From the NCBI GenBank assembly GCA_934754755.1, contig CAKVJS010000016.1:1-12602 (forward strand): a stretch of DNA of 12,602 bases, written 5' to 3'. This document shows, in pieces, positions 7,097 through 12,430 of the stretch. The first letter of the stretch is position 1; every line of letters begins with the position of its first letter. The notes beneath the pieces were generated by a model. The model was given only the letters and a program-made list of their open reading frames with translations. It ran no database searches and was not told where the DNA came from. Origin of the DNA: an uncultured Erysipelotrichales bacterium. GTDB lineage: Bacteria > Bacillota_I > Bacilli_A > Erysipelotrichales > Coprobacillaceae. The position numbers and the translations under genes are program-made.

Positions 7097-7118
7097 AAAC
7101 TAGTATGACCACTAGTTT
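7097..7118 (-). repeat. Inverted repeat over the spoIIQ -10 region
   Basis: Arms AAACTAGT and ACTAGTTT (8 bp, perfect) flank the six bases GGTCAT, between the spoIID stop codon and the spoIIQ ribosome binding site. In RNA coming from spoIID it would form a hairpin followed by UUUUG, a weak terminator at best. As DNA it surrounds the -10 element of the proposed sporulation promoter. Confidence 0.6.
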
Positions 7119-7129
7119 CAAGTTTATAC
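7101..7129 (-). promoter_or_regulatory. Sigma-F/sigma-G-type promoter before spoIIQ
   Basis: The minus strand reads GTATA, 14 bases, GGTCATACTA. The 10-mer fits the Bacillus sigma-F -10 consensus GGNNANAHTR at every position, and its last seven bases, CATACTA, fit sigma-G CATNHTA. GTATA fits the -35 of both. Spacing is one base shorter than the usual 15 (sigma-F) or 18 (sigma-G). The -35 overlaps the spoIID stop codon. The predicted leader is only about 10-13 bases and would begin at the ribosome binding site. Confidence 0.5.
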
Positions 7130-8092
7130 TTGGTTATTTACAATTTCTATATCGGTGTAATAGTGATGCAAAATGGACTGATAATCATGGCCAGCTAGTG
7201 CCATACCTTGCGCTCCATATTGTGACATACCAACACCATGTCCACTACCAACACTATTAAAGATAAATGTGTCGCCTTTTCTATCAATGGAAAAGCAACT
7301 AGCAGGCAAAGATAACATTTCACGAATTTGTCGACCTGAATATACTGTATTATTCACCTTTACCTGATGAATCCGTCCACTTTTTGTATATGAAATATCA
7401 CCGAAAGTAATATTTTGTTGATGAAAGATAGATTTCAACTGCGCAAGTGTGAATCGTTTTTCCCGTTTGCACTTGGGATCTGTAGAAATATCCCATGGAC
7501 TCGATACGGACTTAAGATACGGGACTACCCCCCCATCGAAATACTCATTACAATTTTCGGTATATCCATTGGAACTAGAAAAAAATAGAGCGGAGATATA
7601 CTCCCCTTGATACTTCATAACCTGGCCATGCGTTGCTTTAACGGCCTGGTTAATTTTGTCTCTTTTTGACTGATACTCTCCTTGCCAATTTTTTTGCATC
7701 TGCGTATCGGTTAAATAAACCTGGGTTTTGGTTGTGTTGTCCACCATCAATCCACGTTTATAAACATATGTACGACTCGCAATGGCTTGCGCCTTTAAAG
7801 CCTCCATATCAAAACTAGCTGGCATTTCTCCAGCTACAACCCCAACCAAGTACGTGTCCATGTCCATTGTCTGTGTGGAATCCTGCATGGCAACCGAAAC
7901 CAGTTCATTAGACTGTGCTTTTTGTTTCCTTGTTTTTTGTAATTCCCTTTTATCCTTATACTCTTTTACCTTATTACTTGGGGTAGATGCACTTATCTGC
8001 ATGGAACCCGTCTTCTTATGTCCAGATAAACCAGAGAAACAAATACATCCCATAATAATAACAATACTTACTTTACAAAATATTTTTTTCAT
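7124..8092 (-). CDS. spoIID: Stage II sporulation protein D (lytic transglycosylase)
   Basis: SpoIID cleaves glycan strands of septal peptidoglycan after SpoIIP removes stem peptides, driving engulfment. The 322-residue product has an N-terminal signal-anchor (about 4-24), a basic linker (40-60) and the SpoIID/LytB domain (about 75-318). YLVGVVAGEMP (81-91) contains the catalytic Glu (E89), followed by EALKAQAIASRTYV (97-110). The closing GSGHGVGMSQYGAQGMA motif is at 283-299. In the segment that usually reads HSTSGG the protein has FSSSNG (171-176), so the usual His is Phe. Start: ATG with GAGG eight bases upstream, which is buried in a hairpin. It lies 45 nt downstream of ywzB and 39 nt upstream of spoIIQ, matching the Bacillus neighbourhood. 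Confidence 0.95.
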   Translation of the reverse strand: MKKIFCKVSIVIIMGCICFSGLSGHKKTGSMQISASTPSNKVKEYKDKRELQKTRKQKAQSNELVSVAMQDSTQTMDMDTYLVGVVAGEMPASFDMEALKAQAIASRTYVYKRGLMVDNTTKTQVYLTDTQMQKNWQGEYQSKRDKINQAVKATHGQVMKYQGEYISALFFSSSNGYTENCNEYFDGGVVPYLKSVSSPWDISTDPKCKREKRFTLAQLKSIFHQQNITFGDISYTKSGRIHQVKVNNTVYSGRQIREMLSLPASCFSIDRKGDTFIFNSVGSGHGVGMSQYGAQGMALAGHDYQSILHHYYTDIEIVNNQV

Positions 8093-8100
8093 CTTTTTTA

Positions 8101-8120
8101 CCTCATATAACTATATGAGG
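8101..8120 (-). promoter_or_regulatory. Hairpin enclosing the spoIID Shine-Dalgarno
   Basis: The minus strand reads CCTCATATA then GT then TATATGAGG, a perfect inverted repeat that can fold as 8 bp with an AGTT loop. The only good Shine-Dalgarno of spoIID (GAGG, eight bases from the ATG) is the last part of the 3' arm, paired with CCTC. There is no U-run after it, so it is not a terminator. It would limit ribosome access unless melted. Confidence 0.65.
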
Positions 8121-8127
8121 ATGTCTG

Positions 8128-8136
8128 ATTTGTATG
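8128..8136 (-). promoter_or_regulatory. Possible sigma-E -10 element for spoIID
   Basis: CATACAAAT on the minus strand resembles the Bacillus sigma-E -10 CATACAHT (seven of eight), and spoIID is a sigma-E gene in Bacillus. No good -35 is visible at the right distance, so this is tentative. Transcripts would start close to the base of the spoIID hairpin. Confidence 0.35.
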
Positions 8137-8137
8137 C

Positions 8138-8341
8138 CTAAAAATGAATCGTCATAAAATCAAAAATAAAAGATGCAAATAGGTATCCTAATGCTATAGA
8201 AGCAATAAAATAAAAGGCATAAAACTGACGTAGCTTGTGTTTTAACACAATACCCTCAAAGTTAAAACAACTAAGTCCATACATAGATATAGAAATAGAA
8301 ATAATATATATAATAAGTTTGACCACTTGAAATACCATCAT
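8138..8341 (-). CDS. ywzB: DUF1146 membrane protein (YwzB family)
   Basis: A 67-residue protein with two membrane spans (about 5-25 and 42-64) around a short loop. The loop and second span (FEGIVLKHKLRQFYAF, then IASIALGYLFASFIFDF) fit the small DUF1146/YwzB family, whose function is unknown. In Bacillus ywzB lies between the ATP synthase operon and murAA/spoIID; here it is 45 nt upstream of spoIID in the same direction. AGGAGGG precedes two adjacent ATG codons (8339-8341 and 8336-8338), and either may be used. It could be cotranscribed with spoIID. The name rests on family resemblance plus position. Confidence 0.82.
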   Translation of the reverse strand: MMVFQVVKLIIYIISISISMYGLSCFNFEGIVLKHKLRQFYAFYFIASIALGYLFASFIFDFMTIHF

Positions 8342-8399
8342 AAAACCCTCCTATCGTGTCTGTATTATCGTACTATAACTTATGCTATTTAACAATCTT

Positions 8400-8428
8400 A
8401 TTATAGTCACCTTATAGATCCATTAAAT
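8400..8428 (-). promoter_or_regulatory. Candidate promoter of ywzB
   Basis: A perfect TATAAT (8400-8405, minus strand) lies about 60 bases before ywzB, but its -35 (TTTAAT at 16 bases or ATTTAA at 17) is weak. An alternative is TTAAAT, 17, GATAAT at 8364-8392. The 194-nt gap between ywzB and the divergent acetyltransferase gene holds no gene that I can support. Confidence 0.35.
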
Positions 8429-8450
8429 TATATAATACTATTCTATCATT

Positions 8451-8478
8451 TCGGCAATATTTTTTCATACTCTATACT
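8451..8478 (+). promoter_or_regulatory. Candidate promoter of the acetyltransferase gene
   Basis: TCGGCA, 16 bases, TATACT. The -35 matches the consensus at four of six positions. A start near 8485 would place the Shine-Dalgarno and palindrome inside the leader of the mRNA. Confidence 0.4.
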
Positions 8479-8500
8479 AACGTAATCATAAGCTAAGCAG

Positions 8501-8538
8501 AAAGGAGGATTGTATACGTACGTATACAATTGTGAATG
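8501..8538 (+). promoter_or_regulatory. Shine-Dalgarno separated from ATG by a 22-bp palindrome
   Basis: AAAGGAGG (8501-8508) is followed at once by a perfect palindrome (8509-8530; half sites ATTGTATACGT and ACGTATACAAT), then TGTGA and the ATG at 8536. The linear spacing is 27 bases, too long for normal initiation. If the palindrome folds (9-bp stem, GTAC loop), the effective spacing falls to five bases. An in-frame TGA at 8533-8535 excludes an upstream start. As DNA it could also be an operator for a dimeric repressor. Confidence 0.75.
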
Positions 8539-9042
8539 AATGTAACTCTTAGACCTTATCAACTAAACGATACGATGACTATAGCGACATTAGCGAATAA
8601 CCCCGCCGTATCCAGATACTTACACAATGATTTCCCGTATCCCTATCCATTAGAAACCGCAAGAAAATTGGTTGAACATATGTTAACCGTATCTATCAGC
8701 GAAAGAATTGAATTTGTGATCGATGTAGATCAACAATTTGCGGGGGCAATCGGCGTTACCTTTTCTAAAGATATATATAAAACAACCGCTACTCTTGGTT
8801 ACTGGTTAGGTGAACCCTATTGGCATCAAGGAATTATGCAACAAGTGATCAAAACCTTTATCCCTTATATATTTACTAACCTCTCTATTCATAAAATGGT
8901 TGCGGAGGTATTCCGTGCTAATATAGCCAGTCAAAAACTTTTATTAAAGAATGGGTTTTTGCAAGAGGGTGTATTAAAAGAACATGTATACAAATATCAA
9001 CAATACCATGATATCATTCTGTATGGATTACTAAATAAATAA
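8536..9042 (+). CDS. GNAT-family N-acetyltransferase (RimJ/RimL-like)
   Basis: A 168-residue single-domain GNAT protein that would transfer an acetyl group from acetyl-CoA to an amine; the substrate is unknown. It opens with VTLRPYQLND (3-12), typical of the RimJ/RimL subgroup. The acetyl-CoA site is around GYWLGEPYWHQGIMQQV (88-104), where the usual Gln/Arg-x-x-Gly-x-Gly/Ala loop is divergent. It ends with the NIASQKLLLKNGFLQEGVLKE block (129-149) of the fold. It is the only plus-strand gene, divergent from ywzB and convergent with the tRNA cluster. It has no functional partner nearby. Start choice is forced by the TGA codon just before the ATG. Confidence 0.88.
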   Translation: MNVTLRPYQLNDTMTIATLANNPAVSRYLHNDFPYPYPLETARKLVEHMLTVSISERIEFVIDVDQQFAGAIGVTFSKDIYKTTATLGYWLGEPYWHQGIMQQVIKTFIPYIFTNLSIHKMVAEVFRANIASQKLLLKNGFLQEGVLKEHVYKYQQYHDIILYGLLNK

Positions 9043-9053
9043 CCTTAAAATAC

Positions 9054-9081
9054 AAAAAAAGTAAAACAATAAATATTTTAC
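9054..9081 (-). terminator. Terminator of the tRNA cluster
   Basis: A six-bp stem (GTAAAA / TTTTAC, nine-base loop) is followed by seven U on the minus strand, 23 bases after the tRNA-Glu CCA. On the plus strand the same stem has a less clean U-rich tail and may help end the convergent acetyltransferase transcript. Confidence 0.6.
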
Positions 9082-9103
9082 CTATATTTCTATTTAATTT
9101 TAA

Positions 9104-9179
9104 TGGTGACCCGTACGGGATTCGAACCCGTGAATGTATGCGTGAAAGGCATATGAGTTAACCGTTTCTCCAACGGGCC
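9104..9179 (-). tRNA. tRNA-Glu (TTC)
   Basis: 76 nt including an encoded CCA. Acceptor GGCCCGT pairs with ACGGGTC with one G-U; the anticodon arm is TATGC-CTTTCAC-GCATA with anticodon TTC; the T arm is CGGG-TTCGAAT-CCCG. It is the last of three tandem tRNAs in transcription order. Confidence 0.97.
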
Positions 9180-9182
9180 ACA

Positions 9183-9258
9183 TGGCGCTTGAAGTAGGAC
9201 TCGAACCTACGACCGATCGGTTAACAGCCGATTGCTCTACCAACTGAGCTATTCAAGC
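9183..9258 (-). tRNA. tRNA-Asn (GTT)
   Basis: 76 nt including an encoded CCA. Acceptor GCTTGAA / TTCAAGC, discriminator G, anticodon arm ATCGG-CTGTTAA-CCGAT with anticodon GTT, T arm GTAGG-TTCGAGT-CCTAC. Three bases separate it from tRNA-Glu. Confidence 0.97.
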
Positions 9259-9259
9259 T

Positions 9260-9333
9260 TGGAGCGGGTGATGGGAATCGAACCCACGTAGTCAGCTTGG
9301 AAGGCTGAAGTTCTACCATTAAACTACACCCGC
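9260..9333 (-). tRNA. tRNA-Gly (TCC)
   Basis: 74 nt including an encoded CCA. Acceptor GCGGGTG / CACCCGC, discriminator T, anticodon loop CTTCCAA with anticodon TCC, T arm with TTCGATT. It is first in the cluster and only one base lies between its CCA and the 5' G of tRNA-Asn. Confidence 0.97.
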
Positions 9334-9380
9334 ATTGTTATATCGTTCGTTTGTCTTAGCCACTTATTAAAGCCATAGTT

Positions 9381-9408
9381 ATTATAGCACAGCTACCATG
9401 AAATACAA
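9381..9408 (-). promoter_or_regulatory. Promoter of the tRNA cluster
   Basis: A perfect TATAAT preceded by TGC (extended -10), with TTGTAT 16 bases further upstream on the minus strand, about 47 bases before tRNA-Gly. The rest of the gap between 9334 and 9463 shows nothing else. Confidence 0.6.
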
Positions 9409-9463
9409 TACCTAATTTAATAAAATTCATCATATATATACAAAAAGGCAAAATATGCATGTT

Positions 9464-9490
9464 AAAAGGATATAGCATGCTACTATACCC
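9464..9490 (-). terminator. Terminator of the PTS-mupG operon
   Basis: An eight-bp stem (GGGTATAG / CTATATCC, one G-U, seven-base loop) followed by UUUU on the minus strand, seven bases after the mupG stop codon. The U-run is short. Confidence 0.6.
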
Positions 9491-9497
9491 TTCTATA

Positions 9498-10592
9498 TTA
9501 TTTCGATTGAAATTCTCTAAAGCGGAACTTTGTCCACGGTTTAATATAGGATAACAAGAACAATTCTTCTTCTACAATTCGGCCAACAACATTTTTATAA
9601 TGTCCCTTATCAGGCATATCCTGTAAAACAATATTTAATTCCCCACGATATTGTCCAAAGGAATCATTACCTATTGTAATGTCACCATACTGTACTTTAT
9701 CTTGAGTTCCATTAGCTGGAATACTTTTGTTTTTATAGGCTAATCTTATAAATGTAGAGCGAATCATATAATCACTAATATCACCACGATTAATATGTTG
9801 TTCTTGTAAAACAAGATTTTTTTCCTCTGGACTCACAGAATTATTAAAAACTACATCTAATACTATTTGATCTTGTTCTACTCTACTTACGGCCTCTAAC
9901 TCTGCATCACTCGCAAAAGCGTTAGCGATGATAATATCATCGATACACCCCAATGCAACAAGGTGTTTGGCCTGCACTACAATAGGCTTGTCACGATGCA
10001 TCTCTAAACTACACAGGCCATCTGTATGGGGATGTGGCCCATGGCTAGCTTCATGCGAGTTTATAAAGGCTGCTGTTCTAAGACCCAACTTTTTATATTT
10101 AAGCGAACATTTCTTGAAATAATCATAACCCAAACCCGTGAATCTCTGTGGGTAAAAATTATGACAGCCAATTAATTTCTTTGCATTTGGCCGATAACGT
10201 AATATATTCTCTACATATGCTGTATCATTACTAATATTTACTTCAATATCCAAATGATTATGTTCATATGTTAGAAAAGACTCTACTAGTCCATCAAAAC
10301 TTGTATCTAGACGGATACCCGTCGCATTCATATCAGCAAAGAAATCTAAATTTTGATAACTAATATGAAGTTGTTCAAAAACAGCGGGATTTACGTCCAA
10401 TACGACTTCCATTCCCAATTCTCTAGCAAAGCCAATTACCTTTTTCATTGTTGCTAATAATGCTTCTTTGTCTTCTTTTACTTCTAATAAATTCGTAAAT
10501 ATTCTGCCGTATCCTAGATCGGCTGCTTTTTTTATATAGGACAATGTTTCTTCTATATTTTCTTTATATGGATATACAGATATTCCTAGCAT
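9498..10592 (-). CDS. mupG: MupG/DUF871-family 6-phospho-N-acetylmuramidase-like protein
   Basis: The characterised member of this family, MupG of Staphylococcus aureus, hydrolyses MurNAc-6-phosphate-GlcNAc in the cytoplasm during recycling of wall fragments. The 364-residue product has the family layout: an N-terminal TIM-barrel domain (about 1-235) starting MLGISVYP, with DTSFDG (96-101), HNFYPQRFTGLG (144-155) and the His-rich EASHGPHPHTDG (181-192). A smaller C-terminal beta-rich domain follows (about 240-364). Its TTA-strand stop/start junction with EIIC leaves only two bases between the genes, and AAGGAG lies inside the end of EIIC, so translation is likely coupled. The partner transporter is a chitobiose/cellobiose-type PTS, not the glucose-type MurP, so the true substrate may be another 6-phospho-disaccharide. 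Family is firm, exact reaction inferred. Confidence 0.85.
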   Translation of the reverse strand: MLGISVYPYKENIEETLSYIKKAADLGYGRIFTNLLEVKEDKEALLATMKKVIGFARELGMEVVLDVNPAVFEQLHISYQNLDFFADMNATGIRLDTSFDGLVESFLTYEHNHLDIEVNISNDTAYVENILRYRPNAKKLIGCHNFYPQRFTGLGYDYFKKCSLKYKKLGLRTAAFINSHEASHGPHPHTDGLCSLEMHRDKPIVVQAKHLVALGCIDDIIIANAFASDAELEAVSRVEQDQIVLDVVFNNSVSPEEKNLVLQEQHINRGDISDYMIRSTFIRLAYKNKSIPANGTQDKVQYGDITIGNDSFGQYRGELNIVLQDMPDKGHYKNVVGRIVEEELFLLSYIKPWTKFRFREFQSK

Positions 10593-10594
10593 TT

Positions 10595-11884
10595 TTACGC
10601 TCCTTTTCCTACTTGTTCTTGTTCTAACATTTTTTTATCAAAGGCCCTAAAGAATGGATAATAAATAATCGCTGTAACGAGTATATTGAAAATAGCCAAT
10701 ACGGCTGCTCGCCAGTCAAATCCAGTCGCCATTAGTGCCCCAATAGGTGCTGGCAGTGTCCATGGTACTAAGGCAATGGGAAAGCTAATTAAATGTAATA
10801 CTTGCATAGCCACATAGGTAATAAAACCGGCTGTTAAAGGTGCTAAAATCATCGGCAACGCAAAATATGGATTCATTATCATCGGCATACCAAATAAAAG
10901 CGGTTCATTAATATTAAAAATACCCGGAATGATGGTGTATCGACCCATTTGTTTGCAGAAAGTTGATTTTGATTTGAATACTAATAAAATGGTTAAGCCA
11001 AGAGTAGCACCAGCACCCCCCATCCAGACAAACCATTGAAAAAATTGTTCTGTCATAAAATTAGGTATTGCGTGACCCGCGGTAGTGGCAGCTACATTGG
11101 CACTTAAATTTTTCACCCAAAAAGGGGATAATAGTGGAGTTGCAATAATCATTCCATGAATACCAAAAATCCAAACAATCATAATAACTAGTATTGGAAT
11201 AATGACCGATAATAAATTATTTCCCGCAAAAGCCTGTATTGGTGAAAATACCCATTGTAAGAAGGTAGTAACATCAAATCCCAAGGCTACGTGTAAAGTC
11301 CAAACAACAAGAATTACAAAGATTCCCGGTATTAATGTCATAAAGGAATGAATCACTGCTTCTGGCACCCCATTAGGCATTCTAATCACAAGTTTTTTTA
11401 CAACAAAGAAGCGCACAACCTCAACCGTAAAAATAGAGATTAATATAGCTGTAAATAATCCCTTTGAACCAAAGTTAACCATTGGCAAAAAGTTCCCGCC
11501 AGCACTTAAATTTGCTGCCTTAGCAGCAATCGGTGTAATAGTTACCGGTGTTACCGTTGTAATCAAAAACGCAGTAACTGCTAGTGCACTAGTCGATACC
11601 TTATTAATTTTATATACATCACACAAACTGGATACAATACCAATTACCGCAAAGATTGCCATAAAATCCATAGTAAATTGGCTAACAACAGATAATTTAC
11701 TAGCCCAAGGAGCAATAAATGTCTTCCATGAATCGACGGGAAAATTCAGTAGTATGGTAAAACATGAACCAATGATAACCAAAGGAATAATAACACTCAT
11801 CCCGTTTCGGATTGCCATTAAATAACGATTATTCGCAATCTTACCTAATATAGATATAAATGTATTAAATTTTGTCCTCTCCAT
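10595..11884 (-). CDS. PTS EIIC, lactose/cellobiose/chitobiose family
   Basis: The integral membrane channel of a phosphotransferase system: it carries a sugar across the membrane while EIIB phosphorylates it. The 429-residue protein has about ten hydrophobic segments. GIHGM (H243) and the hallmark NINEPLLFGMP (324-334, E327) correspond to the sugar-binding His and Glu of the diacetylchitobiose EIIC of known structure, with the same distance between them. Length is normal for the family. Start: ATG with AAGGGGA about seven bases upstream. EIIB ends 18 nt before it and mupG starts two nt after it, so the three form one operon. The substrate cannot be read from sequence; a beta-linked disaccharide is likely. 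Confidence 0.94.
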   Translation of the reverse strand: MERTKFNTFISILGKIANNRYLMAIRNGMSVIIPLVIIGSCFTILLNFPVDSWKTFIAPWASKLSVVSQFTMDFMAIFAVIGIVSSLCDVYKINKVSTSALAVTAFLITTVTPVTITPIAAKAANLSAGGNFLPMVNFGSKGLFTAILISIFTVEVVRFFVVKKLVIRMPNGVPEAVIHSFMTLIPGIFVILVVWTLHVALGFDVTTFLQWVFSPIQAFAGNNLLSVIIPILVIMIVWIFGIHGMIIATPLLSPFWVKNLSANVAATTAGHAIPNFMTEQFFQWFVWMGGAGATLGLTILLVFKSKSTFCKQMGRYTIIPGIFNINEPLLFGMPMIMNPYFALPMILAPLTAGFITYVAMQVLHLISFPIALVPWTLPAPIGALMATGFDWRAAVLAIFNILVTAIIYYPFFRAFDKKMLEQEQVGKGA

Positions 11885-11902
11885 TAGTCTTCCCCTTATC
11901 TG

Positions 11903-12220
11903 TTATTTTTGATGTGCATTTATAGCATTCATAACCTTTGTATAAAGCTGACTTACACCCATTGGTGTGTACTCAATACCCTCAATATCCACTACCGGCA
12001 GCGCATTACCCACCTCTTTTTCTACCACTGGATGATGGTATCGAACTTGCGGAGCAAGCAAGATTATATCCCATTTCTTTTCTTCCATTTTCTCCTTAAT
12101 ATCCTCAATATACGTAGCTTTTACATGAAAATCTTGTCCTTGCTTTTTGCCTTCGTCTTCCAATGATTTAGCAATCATAGATGAACTCATGCCCCCGGCA
12201 CACGATAACAATATATTCAT
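11903..12220 (-). CDS. PTS EIIB, lactose/cellobiose family
   Basis: The soluble phosphocarrier that passes phosphate from EIIA to the incoming sugar. The 105-residue product begins MNILLSCAGGMSSSM, with the phospho-accepting Cys7 directly after the first beta strand, and contains LLAPQVRYHHPVVEKE (about 59-74), typical of the family. The frame stays open for 37 more codons upstream to 12331, but the ATG at 12218-12220 has AGGAGGAG nine bases before it and gives the normal length and N-terminus, so the longer form is not favoured. First gene of the EIIB-EIIC-mupG operon. No EIIA gene is present in the window; it may lie beyond the edge or be shared from another system. Confidence 0.93.
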   Translation of the reverse strand: MNILLSCAGGMSSSMIAKSLEDEGKKQGQDFHVKATYIEDIKEKMEEKKWDIILLAPQVRYHHPVVEKEVGNALPVVDIEGIEYTPMGVSQLYTKVMNAINAHQK

Positions 12221-12370
12221 AATTATTTTCTCCTCCTTTTCTAGATTTTGATTCTCATCATAATCTGTCACTCTTATGCTTACACCTCGCCTCCTTATTA
12301 TTTTTAACATATGCAATATAACTTGCATCATGCCTCGCTATATAAAAACAAATCTACAATTTTTATTTAA

Positions 12371-12407
12371 ATAATAGCGATTACATAAAAATGTTAACGC
12401 ATTACAA
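12371..12407 (-). promoter_or_regulatory. Candidate promoter of the PTS-mupG operon
   Basis: Two overlapping readings on the minus strand: TTGTAA, 16 bases, TGTAAT; or TTAACA, 15 bases, TATTAT. Neither is ideal. Both -35 elements lie in or beside the inverted repeat at 12403-12430, which fits control by a repressor. Confidence 0.4.
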
Positions 12408-12430
12408 TATGTAAGTACATACATATTGTA
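12403..12430. repeat. 28-bp inverted repeat, candidate operator
   Basis: Perfect 11-bp arms, TACAATATGTA and TACATATTGTA, flank the six bases AGTACA. It overlaps one candidate -35 of the PTS operon. Size and symmetry fit an operator for a dimeric regulator such as the GntR or LacI type, but no regulator gene is in view. Confidence 0.6.

Noticed and set aside
7782..8141. 119-codon plus-strand open frame antisense to spoIID
   Set aside because: Overlaps the conserved SpoIID coding region and its leader hairpin; no ribosome binding site or family resemblance.
9421..9463. Short AT repeats and ATGCAT palindrome after the tRNA promoter
   Set aside because: Simple AT-rich sequence; symmetry is no more than expected by chance.
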